This document shows positions 21,588 to 32,566 of a DNA stretch of 64,000 bases, one piece after another; the first letter of the stretch is position 1, and every line of letters starts with the position of its first letter. The notes under the pieces were generated by a model that had not been told where the DNA came from, searched no databases, and saw only the letters and a program-made list of their open reading frames with translations. Origin of the DNA: Alloteropsis semialata (Eukaryota > Streptophyta > Magnoliopsida > Poales > Poaceae). The translations under genes and the position numbers were made by a program. The stretch is taken from NCBI GenBank assembly GCA_004135705.1, contig CM014272.1, forward strand, positions 23,805,041 to 23,869,040, read 5' to 3'.

Positions 21588-22849
21588 CTAGTGATTAACT
21601 GTTCTCAAGTTTTCAGACACGCTTCTTGAAGCCAGCCCCATTGCTTGTGCGATGCTTCTCACCTCAGCAATCATCGCCACAACATCATTGAGTTTATTAA
21701 CAGCAGAACCAACTCCCTACAATCAGAAGAACAAAAATTGGCTCTTGTAAAAATCACATTGCTGTTTTTTTTTAAAAAAAAAGGCAAAAGTTCAGGGACA
21801 CATTAGTGCATACCACTCCAGCAGCTCCTGCGGTTACTGCCATTGGTGCTGTCACCGAACTTAACCCCGATGAGCACATCACTGGAATGCTGACAGCCCG
21901 AGAGATGGAGTATGCTGCAGCTAGTGTTGGTGTTGCCTGCCAATTTTAACATTACTAAGTATGGTACAACGAAGAATCAGCTCAATGCCATGCACTACCT
22001 TTTATTTCAGGTTTACCATACCTTTTCAATTAATCCAAGCACTCCAGGCTTTGTAGGGCTAGAACATTTTCCACCCTCAGTTTGGATGATATCAGCGTCT
22101 TCCTCTTCAAGAAGCTCTGCAAGTCTCATCTGCAAATAAGCATCGAAATTACCCCAGTTTAAAGGATGCGTTGGTTATTTTCATTCAGAAGACTTTGTGT
22201 TTAAATATAGTGATTCACGACAGACGTATACCTGATCTGGCAGACTAAGTGTGTGAGGAACTGTTACTGATAAGGTGATGCCTGGTAGCATCTTCCTGGT
22301 TTCTCTTGTCAGCTTCAGTATCTGAAATTTATTACATGTGTGAATTTCTCTCAATATTCAACTTGTGAATCATGTTGCAGTAAAGCGATGCACAACTAGC
22401 AAATTTAACAGCTCTGGACAGGAAGGTTAGTGAGCACCTGCTCAGAAGAGAACTCGATGCCCATCTCATAAAAGGAATCGTAGTTTCCAAGCTCAACCTG
22501 CAAAAATCAAGGTTCTTAGTGAGGAAAATATTTGAAAAAAATCGCCTTTATTTTGATTTTTTTTTGTGTATAGGACTAATCCCAAGTTTAAGGCCTGACC
22601 ATTTTAGCACCAGCTTGTACTGCAGAATGGAACGCTGAAGGATCTACAGATGACACACAGATCTGCAATATGCAATTTCCATAATGCACTTAGCATAACC
22701 AACTCTGCGGCCGGGGAAAGCCGTAATGGAAATTAATTGACAGGTTCCAATCAGCCTATGAATGGAAAGCTTACCGGAAGAGTGGTAAGATCCAGGGCAA
22801 GCTTTACCAAGTCCTCGTCACATGCTATGTCAACATGGGTGGCACCTCC
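21588..22849 (-). CDS. DUF561 (Ycf23-like) protein, last seven exons; 5' part missing
   Basis: Minus-strand exons: 22775-22849, 22600-22662, 22438-22497, 22232-22321, 22022-22129, 21814-21936 and 21588-21716 (stop at 21588-21590). All introns are GT-AG, all phase 0, and they encode 215 aa. Recognisable conserved blocks are GGATHVDIACDEDLVKLALD, VELGNYDSFYEMGIEFSSEQ, LSVTVPHTLSLPDQ, IIQTEGGKCSSPTKPGVLGL and AGAAGVGVGSAVNKLNDVVA. DUF561 proteins occur in cyanobacteria, algal plastids (Ycf23) and plants, where they are usually plastid-targeted; the biochemical role is unknown. The N-terminal third, including any transit peptide, is absent. The next exon should lie to the right of 22850, but a Ty1-copia element starts at 23092, only 242 bases away, followed by a Ty3 element. 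I found no upstream exon in the rest of the window. The visible exons carry no lesion. Confidence 0.88.
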
Positions 22850-23091
22850 CTGCAGCCATTAACAAAGGTACATCAAATTTGTTATGATGACCGATGAGTT
22901 TTCTTACACTAAAGTTGAGTATAATATTTAGTTTCTAAAGTTGAGTATAATATGTATTTTCTGATCCGTAGTAAGATATGAGCTTTATTTCCAGTTTTCC
23001 ACTGATTAGGTGGTTTAGAACTTGAGGAATCAAGAAAGAGGCCCTATCAGTGGACTCCTCCTAAATTCTGCATGTTTTATACTGCAATTCC

Positions 23092-23561
23092 TGTTAGCCC
23101 CTCACGCCACCAACAAACAACCCGGCGACCCCTAGAAACAACCCGGACAGCCTTGAAAAACAACCCGGATAGGCTTCTGAGGTCACACCCGAAACAACTC
23201 GGACACCACTGTGGTCACTACTTAGCTCAAACACGCGTGGCCAGAAGTAGGAGAAGGATGAGCACAGCAGTCACACTCGCTGGAATGTGGTTTCGGCTGA
23301 ACTGCCTTTTCCATTGCTTTGCTAGGGGATATATATACACAAGTCCTAGCTACCAAACCTACTCCACACCAACTACCTACTCCAATAGTACATCTAACTG
23401 TTGACTGCCATACTTGGCACTATGCTATCTACTATGTACCTCTACCAACTATACATGGGCAACCGCCCACTACTGGTACAGACAGGACAGCCACCTTTGA
23501 CTTGCGCCTGTTTACAGGAGAGGAGAGGGGAGCAGAGAGCAGCAGTAGATTAAGTTCAACA
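23092..23561 (-). mobile_element. Ty1-copia element, 3' LTR (470 bp)
   Basis: TGTTAGCCCC...GTTCAACA on the plus strand, hence TG...CA borders on either strand. On the minus strand it is preceded by the purine-rich tract AGGGGAAGAAT (23562-23572), the polypurine tract. The presumptive target copy is ATTCC at 23087-23091; its partner falls in the gap. Against the partial 5' LTR there are four substitutions and one 2-bp indel in about 370 bases. Confidence 0.93.
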
Positions 23562-23594
23562 ATTCTTCCCCTAATCTGCTGTTGATCTAAGTCC

Positions 23595-26500
23595 TCAAGA
23601 GTCCACCATGCCTATCATCTTCTTCAGCTCAGTGAACCGAAGTCGCCCGAGAGACTTGATGAGAATGTCAGCGAGCTGTCGGCCGGTCTCGACAAACTCA
23701 ATCACAATCTGCCCTTGATCGACACAACTCCGGAGGAAGTGAAACTTGATGTCGATGTGCTTGCTCCGGTCGTGAAGGACTGGATTCTTCGCAAGTGCGA
23801 TGGCGGGTTGATTGTCCACCATCATCGTTGGAGGAGGAGCTTCTTCCCCGGTGATCTCCTACAACAGCCGGCGCAGCCATACTGCCTGGCACGCCACTGT
23901 GGCTGCTGCAATGTACTCGGCCTCGCACGTTGACAGCGCCACCACCTTCTGCTTCAGCGATTGCCATGAAACCGGGGCCGATCCGAGGAAGACGAGCACG
24001 CCCGAGGTGCTCCGCCTCCCATCTACGTCACCCGCCATGTCTGCATCACTGAAAACCGTGAGCTGCAGCGCCTCCTTGCCGCCGGACTTGGGGAAGACGA
24101 TCCCCTGTTCCGCCGTGCCCTTGATGTAGCGCAGCAGCCTCTTCACCGCCGTCCAGTGGTCCTCCCGCGGATCCTCCATGAACCGGCTCACGTACCCGAC
24201 CGCGAACGCGATGTCCGGCCGGGTGTGAGTGAGGTAGCGCAACCCGCCGACGATGCTCCGGTACAGCGTGGCGTCGACCTTCGCCGCCGTGCTGTTCCGC
24301 GTGAGCTTCAGCCGCTCCTCCATCGGCGTGGCGCATGGCTTGCAGCCGGCCATGCCCGCGCGCTCCACCAGCTTCTCCGCGTAGGCCCGCTGGCCCAGCT
24401 TGATGACGCCGCTCCCCTGCTTCACCTCGATGCCGAGGTAGTAGGAGAGCTGTCCCAAATCGCTCATGCGGAAGCGATTTGCCATCTCCCGCTTGAACCC
24501 TTCGATGTCCGCCGCGCGCGTCCCCGTCACGATCAAGTCGTCGACGTACACGCCGACGATCAGCTCGAATCTTCCCCGCCGCCGCACATAGAGCGCGTGC
24601 TCTGTTTCACAGCGCACGAACCCGAGCTCCTGGAGCGTGGCGTCGAGCTTGGCGTTCCACGCCCTCGGTGCCTGCCGCAGCCCGTACAGGGCCTTCCGCA
24701 GCCGCAGCACCTTGTGCTCTGCTCCCGGGTTGACGAAGCCCGGAGCCTGCTTGACGAAGACCGTCTCCGCCAGCTCGCCGTTGAGGAACGCGGACTTGAC
24801 GTCGAGGTGGTGGACGTTCCAATCCTTCGCCGCTGCCAGCGCCAGCAGCAGGCGAACGGATTCCATTCGCGCCACCGGCGCGAACACCTCCTCGAAGTCG
24901 ATCCCCTCGCGCTGGACGAAGCCACGGGCGACAAGGCGGGCCTTGTGCTTTACGACGTTGCCGCGCTCGTCCCGCTTCACCTTGAAGACCCACTTCAACC
25001 CGATAGGCCGACAACCCGGAGGTGGATCCACGAGCTCCCAAGTCTCGTTCTCCTCGATGGACTTCATCTCCTCCATCATCGCCTTCCTCCAGCTTGCCTC
25101 CCGCTCCGCCTCCGCGAAGGTGGGCGGCTCCTCTGCACTCGTCAGGTGCAGCTCCATGCCGCCGGGTTCTCGGCTTGCCAGTCCTGGCGCCGCCGTGTTC
25201 CCAACGATGTTGTCCAAGGTGCGGAATCGCACCTCTTCCCCGTCGTGGAAAGCGTCCAAGTACTCGGCAAAGTTGCTTGGTGGAGATGTGAACTCGACGG
25301 ATGCCGCCGCCGGTGTCCCTTGCGCTGCTGGCGCCGGCGAAGCTTGCGGTGGCGTGTTCTCCCCTGCTGGAGACCACGCGCCCACGCTCTCGGCGCCAGG
25401 ACTTGGCGGCTCGCTCTGCGCCGCCTCAGCACTCGGGGCTGGTGCGTCTGGTCCTGCTTCCGCCTCCGCTCCAGTGTTCCCACCGCCGTGGATCACCATG
25501 TGCTCGATGATGAACGTGCCCTCGACGCCTCTGGCTTCCCCTGCGCTAGGATCTTCCCAATCCCAGGCTGCCATTTCGTCGAACACGACGTCACGGGACA
25601 CCACAACCCTGCCTGCACAAGGATCAAACATCCTGTACGCCTTGCTACCTTCCTCGTAGCCCAGGAGCACCATGGGCGTGCTCCTGTCCTCCAACTTGCC
25701 GATGTACGGCTTCGTCTTCTTCACGTGACCGATGCAGCCAAACGTCCGGAGGAAAGAGACGTCCGGCTTCCTCCCGTACCACGCCTCGAACAGCGTCTTC
25801 CCCTTCAGGGCCTTCGTGGGCGCGCAGTTGAGGATGAACACCGCCGTGTTCACCGCCTCACCCCAGAACTCTGGCGGCATCTTCTTGGCCTTCATCATGC
25901 TCCTTGCCATGCCGACGATGGTCTGGTTCCGCCGCTCCACCACGCCATTCTGCTGCGGTGAGTAGGGCGCGGTGAGGTGGCGCACCACCCCTTGCTCCGC
26001 GCAGTACTCGGCGAATTCCACGGATGTGAACTCGCCGCCGCGATCCGTCCTTAGGACGCGCAGCTTCTTCCCGGACTCCGCCTCCGCTCGCGCTTGGACC
26101 CACTTGATTGCCTCCGCCTCAGCCTTGCTGGTGATGAGCCGCAGCCATATGTACCGGCTGCAGTCATCTACCATCAGCAAGTAGCGCCGCCCGCCGTGCG
26201 TGGCCGGCGTGATTGGCCCGCATAGGTCGCCGTGCACGAGCTCGAGGACGTCCGCCGCCCTGTACTTCGCCGTCTTGGGGAACGGCAACCGCCTCTGCTT
26301 CCCCGCCAGGCAGCTGTCGCACAGCTCGCCGGCGTGCTTGATGCGCGGGAGCCCGCGCACCATCTTCCCAAGCCTTCCAAGCGCGTCGAAGCCAAGGTGC
26401 CCGAACCGGGCATGCCACAGCCACGGCTCCTCCGTGCGCTGTGCCGCTAGGCAGACCGGCTGCTCGATCTTCAGATCCAGCAGGTACAGGCGATTCACCG

Positions 26501-27926
26501 AGCGCCTCACCTTGGCGAGTGGGCGACGCTCCTGGTCGTGGATGGAGAGGACGCCGTCCTCAATCTCCACTTTGCACCCGTGCTCGTCGAGCTGCCCCAG
26601 GCTGACGATGCTCGAGCGCAGACGCGGGATGTAGTACACATCCGTCAGCGCGCGGTGCTCGCCGTTCAGGCACCGGAAGACGACGGTGCCCCGGCCGCGG
26701 ATCTCCACCCTTGAGCCGTCGCCGAACTTCACCGAACCGGTGATGCCGTCGTCGAGCTCGGAGAAGGCAGCCTTGGAGCCGGTCATGTGGTTGCTGGCGC
26801 CGGAGTCCAAGTACCACCTCTTCTCCGCTGCGCCGCCCACAGATCCAAGATGGACCTGTGCGCGCGGCTCGTCGAGGTTGATGCTCTGCTTCAGCTCCTC
26901 TTCCGCAACCGCCACCGCCTCCTCTGCTTCTGGCTCGACGTCGTGCAGTGCGCAGAACGTCGCCATCAGGAGCGTCGGCTCGCCGTCGTCCGCCTCCGCC
27001 AGGTGCGCCTCCTCCTTCGGCTTCCTAGGGACTGGGCACTCCCTTGCCCAATGCCCGGTCTTGCCGCAGCGCCGGCACTGGTCCCTGCCCACCGGCGGCT
27101 TGGCGCCCTTCTTCTTCTTCGGCGCCTTGCCGCGGCCCTTGCCGCCGCCGCCGCCCTGACCGGAGGATCCCTCCCCGGTCTGCGGCTTCATGCGAGCGAC
27201 CCACTCCTCGTGCGTGAGGAGCACCTTGCCGTTGGCAGCCACGCGCTCAGCTCTCCTGCTAGCGCGGTCTTCGACCACCTTCAGCCGACCCGTCACCTCT
27301 TCGACCGAGAGTGTCTTCAGGTCAAGCATGGTCTCGATCGAGATTGCCACCTGCTCGTACCTCTCCGGCACGATGCGCAGGTACTTGGTGACGACCTCCT
27401 TCTCCTCAATGGTGTCGCCCAGCACCGCCAGCTGGCTCACCATCCCTTGGAGACGGAGAGCGAAATCCTCCACGGACTCGCCGTCACGGAACGCGATGGC
27501 CTCGTACTCCCGGCGCAGCTGCTGCGCCCGAGCCTCGCGGATGCGCTCGTCGCCGAGCCGCATCGTCTTCAACTTCTCTCACGCCTTCTGAGCCGTGGCG
27601 TCGTCCGCCGAGCCCAGCGGCGTCACCAGCTCCGGCGGGACAGCCTTGAGGATGGCCTCCATGGCCATGAGATCCTCCTGCTCGTCCGCCGTCCCGGTGG
27701 TGACCGCCGCCCACAGGCCTCGGCCCTTGAGCATGATCTTCATGATAGTCGACCACTCGGCGTAGTTGGTACGCGTGAGCATGGGGAACTGCGCGCCGCC
27801 GACGTCCCGCACCGTCTGCTTGACCACGTAGGTGGTCGACGTGCTGGCTCCGCTAGCAGCAGCGGCAGCCGCCGCCGCCGCCGCCCTGGCGGCAGCCTCA
27901 GGATCCAGCGCGCCCGTGTCCACCAT
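23595..27926 (-). pseudogene. Ty1-copia gag-pol polyprotein with two in-frame stops
   Basis: The frame starts at 27926 (MVDTGALDPEAAARAAA) and ends at 23595, about 1443 codons in one register. Order on the minus strand: Gag (LTRTNYAEWSTIMKIML), zinc knuckle CRRCGKTGHWAREC (near 27080-27040), aspartic protease WYLDSGASNHM, integrase with HHCC (HARFGHLG...CDSCLAGK) and the acidic triad in HGDLCGP, RTDRGGEF and QQNGVVERRN, reverse transcriptase with YVDDLIV (near 24550-24530), and RNase H (FSDADMAGD, STCEAEYIAA). Integrase before RT is the Ty1-copia order. Stops: TGA at 27579-27581 in Gag and TAG at 23859-23861 near the end of RNase H. Otherwise the frame is open. The coding region is strongly GC-rich, unlike the Ty3 element next to it. 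It cannot make the full polyprotein unless the stops are read through. Confidence 0.95.
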
Positions 27927-27945
27927 CTAGGCCTCGCGAACCAAA

Positions 27946-27957
27946 GCTCTGATACCA
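27946..27957 (-). other. Ty1-copia primer binding site
   Basis: Minus strand TGGTATCAGAGC, complementary to the 3' end of initiator tRNA-Met, two bases inside the 5' LTR. Confidence 0.93.
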
Positions 27958-27959
27958 AT

Positions 27960-28329
27960 TGTTAGCCCCTCACGCCACCAACAAACAACCCGGCGACCCC
28001 TAGAAACAACCCGGACAGCCTTGAAAAACAACCCGGATAGGCTTCTGAGGTCACACCCGAAACAACTCGGACACCACTGTGGTCACTACTTAGCTCAAAC
28101 ACGCGTGGCCAGAAGTAGGAGAAGGATGAGCACAGCAGTCACACTCGCTGGAATGTGGTTTCGGCTGATTTGCCTTTTCCATTGCTTTGCTAGGGGATAT
28201 ATATACACAAGTCCTAGCTACCAACTACCTACTCCACACCAACTACCTACTTCAATAGTACATCTAACTGTTGACTGCCATACTTGGCACTATGCTATCT
28301 ACTATGTACCTCTACCAACTACACATGGG
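27960..28329 (-). mobile_element. Ty1-copia element, 5' LTR (cut by assembly gap)
   Basis: Matches the first 370 bases (plus-strand order) of 23092-23561; about 100 bases remain in the gap. Confidence 0.95.
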
Positions 28330-29329
28330 NNNNNNNNNNNNNNNNNNNNNNNNNNNNNNNNNNNNNNNNNNNNNNNNNNNNNNNNNNNNNNNNNNNNNNN
28401 NNNNNNNNNNNNNNNNNNNNNNNNNNNNNNNNNNNNNNNNNNNNNNNNNNNNNNNNNNNNNNNNNNNNNNNNNNNNNNNNNNNNNNNNNNNNNNNNNNNN
28501 NNNNNNNNNNNNNNNNNNNNNNNNNNNNNNNNNNNNNNNNNNNNNNNNNNNNNNNNNNNNNNNNNNNNNNNNNNNNNNNNNNNNNNNNNNNNNNNNNNNN
28601 NNNNNNNNNNNNNNNNNNNNNNNNNNNNNNNNNNNNNNNNNNNNNNNNNNNNNNNNNNNNNNNNNNNNNNNNNNNNNNNNNNNNNNNNNNNNNNNNNNNN
28701 NNNNNNNNNNNNNNNNNNNNNNNNNNNNNNNNNNNNNNNNNNNNNNNNNNNNNNNNNNNNNNNNNNNNNNNNNNNNNNNNNNNNNNNNNNNNNNNNNNNN
28801 NNNNNNNNNNNNNNNNNNNNNNNNNNNNNNNNNNNNNNNNNNNNNNNNNNNNNNNNNNNNNNNNNNNNNNNNNNNNNNNNNNNNNNNNNNNNNNNNNNNN
28901 NNNNNNNNNNNNNNNNNNNNNNNNNNNNNNNNNNNNNNNNNNNNNNNNNNNNNNNNNNNNNNNNNNNNNNNNNNNNNNNNNNNNNNNNNNNNNNNNNNNN
29001 NNNNNNNNNNNNNNNNNNNNNNNNNNNNNNNNNNNNNNNNNNNNNNNNNNNNNNNNNNNNNNNNNNNNNNNNNNNNNNNNNNNNNNNNNNNNNNNNNNNN
29101 NNNNNNNNNNNNNNNNNNNNNNNNNNNNNNNNNNNNNNNNNNNNNNNNNNNNNNNNNNNNNNNNNNNNNNNNNNNNNNNNNNNNNNNNNNNNNNNNNNNN
29201 NNNNNNNNNNNNNNNNNNNNNNNNNNNNNNNNNNNNNNNNNNNNNNNNNNNNNNNNNNNNNNNNNNNNNNNNNNNNNNNNNNNNNNNNNNNNNNNNNNNN
29301 NNNNNNNNNNNNNNNNNNNNNNNNNNNNN
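28330..29329. other. Assembly gap, 1000 N
   Basis: Exactly 1000 N. From the paired LTRs it must hold at least about 102 bases of copia LTR and 933 bases of Ty3 LTR, so the true length is probably slightly over 1 kb. Frames drawn through the N run are meaningless. Confidence 0.98.
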
Positions 29330-32147
29330 TACCGCGAGATCCTCGTCAAGCTCGGCCACATCTTCTCTACCTCGCTGTGAGCAATTTCCCCCATCCAATC
29401 TTTCTTCCCCTCATCCTGCTCCACCTTGATTTGCTCTGCTCGGCCTGCCGTGCCGCCATGGATGTTCCGTGAAACTGGTCTCCTTGTTTTGCCTGTTCCG
29501 GCCGTCGCCGCCGGCTCGATTTCTCTCTGCAGGGACGCGTTCGCATGACTCCTTTCCCGCACACGCACATCTCCACACCACCTCGCTCTTGTTCGCCTCG
29601 ACGACGTTGCCCCAAGCTGATCCGAGCCGCCGCTACGGCAACGCAGCCGCCGCCGCTGCACTGTTCTCTCTGCTCTCCCTCTTTGCTGATCTCCTTGCTC
29701 TCGGTTCCCCTCTACCCACGAGCAACATCGACCAAGTGGCCAAGAGGACGCGCCAGCGAGCCGCGCGCCCGCGCCTGGAGAACCGCCGCCGACGTCGCGT
29801 CGTGCTCTGGAGTTCGCCGCGGACAAGCACACGGAAGACCACACGCTCATCTGGCCACAGCAACCGCGGAAGATCCCGTCCCTTCTCTTGTCTCACTGAC
29901 TGGTGGGCCCATGCGCGGACTCACCGCCATGTGGGCCCGCCTCGTCAGCGCCTCCCTGATTCCCCGCCCGTATCGCCAAAACGGCCGTGGGCCGAGTTCT
30001 CGCGGCCCATAAACCCTTTTTCCCTTTCTGGGCCGAATTCACCAACAAGTCTGCAAAGCACCCGGCCTGCAAGCGGATCCAGCCCAAGAGCAGCCCGCCT
30101 CCTCTCTTTTTCTTTTTCCTCCAACCTGCCGGGGCCCACATGTCATTCACTGCGTGTCATTGACACGTGGGACCCACTGACTGTTGACCGCTGACCTGGT
30201 CAACGATGACGTCATGGTGACGTCATCAGAGGTGGACCCCGCTGCTGACGTCATGGTGACGTCATCACTGCCACGTGGCGTGTCCTGATGCTGCCACGTG
30301 TCGGCCTCTGAGTTTTTCTCTTTTTCGGAATTTCAGAAATAGGTTTTATCTAAGAAAATTCATAATAAATTCATCCTAGCTCAGAAAATTATGAAACCAG
30401 TTTCATAATTCTTCTAAAATCATGATCTACGCGTTAGTGTAGGAGTTGAGTGCTTTTGGCTCTTCTTTGGTTCTTATTTGGAGTTTATTTGCAACTAGCT
30501 TATCGTTTATTTATCCGATTATTAGGATTCTCGGAAGACTTGGACGACTACGTCGACTACAACCACGACGATCGTGACTTCATCAACAAATTGAAAGTGA
30601 AGGACCTTGCTCCAGGTTCACGCCCAATCCGACTTTGAATCCTATTAGGCATTGCTATTAGAATTGCTAGCGCTTTAATTCATGATGATGATGTTAAACC
30701 TATGCATAGCCTTTGAATATTACCTGATATCCTTGTATACCTATATACACTGTTATATTCGTGCTATGCTTGCATGTGTGGGATTAGCTGTGACCTTGAT
30801 CTATCTTGGCGTGAGTTTTGGGTGGGATAAAACTGAAGAGTTTCGAACCCCCGGTTGGAGTGAGCAGACATTAACCGACCTTCTGGTCGGGGCTCGGGAA
30901 GTGTGTTGGGCACTTCCTACGGAGTACCTGTAGCGGGTACATTGTTGTGGTTACTTTGGAGGAGTTGGAGGATGTTACCTGTAATGGGTAGACTGGCGTA
31001 CCGCGGAGTCGGACGGCCCAGTTTGGAGACTTGCTTGCTCTGGCTTAGGCTGAGTCAGTTGGACCTGGTGACGGGACTTTGTCAAACGTGCACACCACTT
31101 ATCCTCAGAAGGGGAGGATTCCAGCCATTTCTAGTTGGGCGGTACCATTTCTGTGGAGCAGTGTGCTAGGATTGGGCTCACCGGTGGCGCCACCGAAGCC
31201 CGGCTGTCTCACAGCCCTTTGTTTCCGAGACTCTCGACACCACGGTGGCCAGGCTAGAGACTCACAGTTCTGGGTCCCAAGCCCGGGAAAGCAGTATGGT
31301 ACCGTTCTAGCTAGGAAGTCATGGTTGTGGGCTGCGTCTCGAGTTGGCGGCCACCAGCTCGCAGCCCGGGTGGGGCCAGGTGTACACACTCTGCAGAGTT
31401 AAAACTATACGTATAGCCGCGTCCTCGGTCATGGACACCCCTCGATCCGGCTTCTTCTGATTAGTGTTTTGGGATATTCTACCTCTCCCCTTTTTCATAG
31501 CCTTGGGCTGGTTGAGAGCTGATAGTGCGAATTCCGGCTTGTAGCCGCTGAGATGGGAAGAGTGGGAGTCTTCCCATCGACTCGTGAGGAGCAGGAGGTG
31601 AGGATGCGACGGGACCCTGGTGTGCTAGGGTTGACCCGTGGAGATGATAGCTTGGGAAGCTGATGTTGGAGATCTATATTTCTTTTGCTGCTGCTGCTGC
31701 ATAGGAAACCCCAGCTTAATTCCTTGATATATTTGTTATACTAGAATTAGGCCACCTTAAAGCTTGCATACGGATGGTGACGTGGACCTGTCCCATTCCT
31801 TGGGGACAGTTCGTGAGCTTGCAGGTTTGGACTTGGATTCCGAATTCAGCCAACAGATGCTGCTTTGAAGGGTTGTGTTGCTTCGCTCAAGGATGCCTGT
31901 GGTGAAGATTGGAGATGAAGACTTGAAGATCTAGCTACCGCTTCGTACGCTTTCTTCTTGTCGTTTAGCCCAAAGGGCTTGTATCAGCTACGTTTCCATA
32001 TTATCCTTGTAAAACTTGTACTCTGATTCGAAGTATGGATATGATATTATGCTGAAATAAGTTCTGTACGTGATAGCAGTTGATTCTGGGACTATCACAA
32101 TGGTACAGGAAGTCGGATTCTCCGATTTGGAAATCCGGGACGTTTCA
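29330..32147 (+). mobile_element. Ty3-gypsy element, 5' LTR (first 933 bp in gap)
   Basis: Matches 37715-40521 almost base for base; I count about ten substitutions and one 11-bp indel. It ends GGGACGTTTCA, followed by the primer binding site. It contains four TGACGTCA palindromes (30207, 30218, 30246, 30257) and three CACGTG boxes (30164, 30272, 30295). Confidence 0.96.
30164..30300 (+). promoter_or_regulatory. Cluster of bZIP-type sites in Ty3 5' LTR
   Basis: Four perfect TGACGTCA motifs (TGA/CRE-type, bound by plant bZIP factors) and three CACGTG G-boxes, two with ABRE-like context (CCACGTGGC, GACACGTGG), lie within 137 bases. The 3' LTR has the same cluster (38538-38673) with three TGACGTCA because one 11-bp unit is missing. 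Motif identity is seen; function in transcription is inferred. Confidence 0.6.
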
Positions 32148-32149
32148 GT

Positions 32150-32161
32150 TGGTATCAGAGC
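32150..32161 (+). other. Ty3 primer binding site
   Basis: TGGTATCAGAGC, complementary to initiator tRNA-Met, two bases past the LTR. Confidence 0.93.
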
Positions 32162-32566
32162 TGTACTTGACCGTAGCACGCAACCCTAAGTTGGTCGTTA
32201 GCTTAAGAATATTCTAAACGCTCTATTTGATATATACCACCTTGAACTACATTGATTCTGCCCCCTCATACCTTGAAATTCTTCTATCTTACCTACGTTG
32301 AATCAAATTCTTACGTAGCCTCAACTAAAGAAATTGGAACTCAATGGAGAAGTTGTTGAGAAGACCGTGAACCATCAAGTATAGAGGTCCACCCTATCTA
32401 ACATGCCACGAATTAGTTACATCGCTAGTGTGTGAGATCTTTAAGGCAATAGGAGTCAGCCTTAAGATAGCACTGTATATAATGTTTGCATGCTTGAGTG
32501 AGCGCTTCTTGTCGCAGTTTCTTGGTTCTTATTGTTCTTACCCTTGAGTGTAGCCTTATATAATAG

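Noticed and set aside
24156..25961. 601-codon plus-strand open frame
   Set aside because: Antisense to the copia polyprotein; a by-product of its GC-rich codons, with no recognisable motifs.
28021..29850. Long open frames across 28330-29329
   Set aside because: They exist only because N is translated as X.
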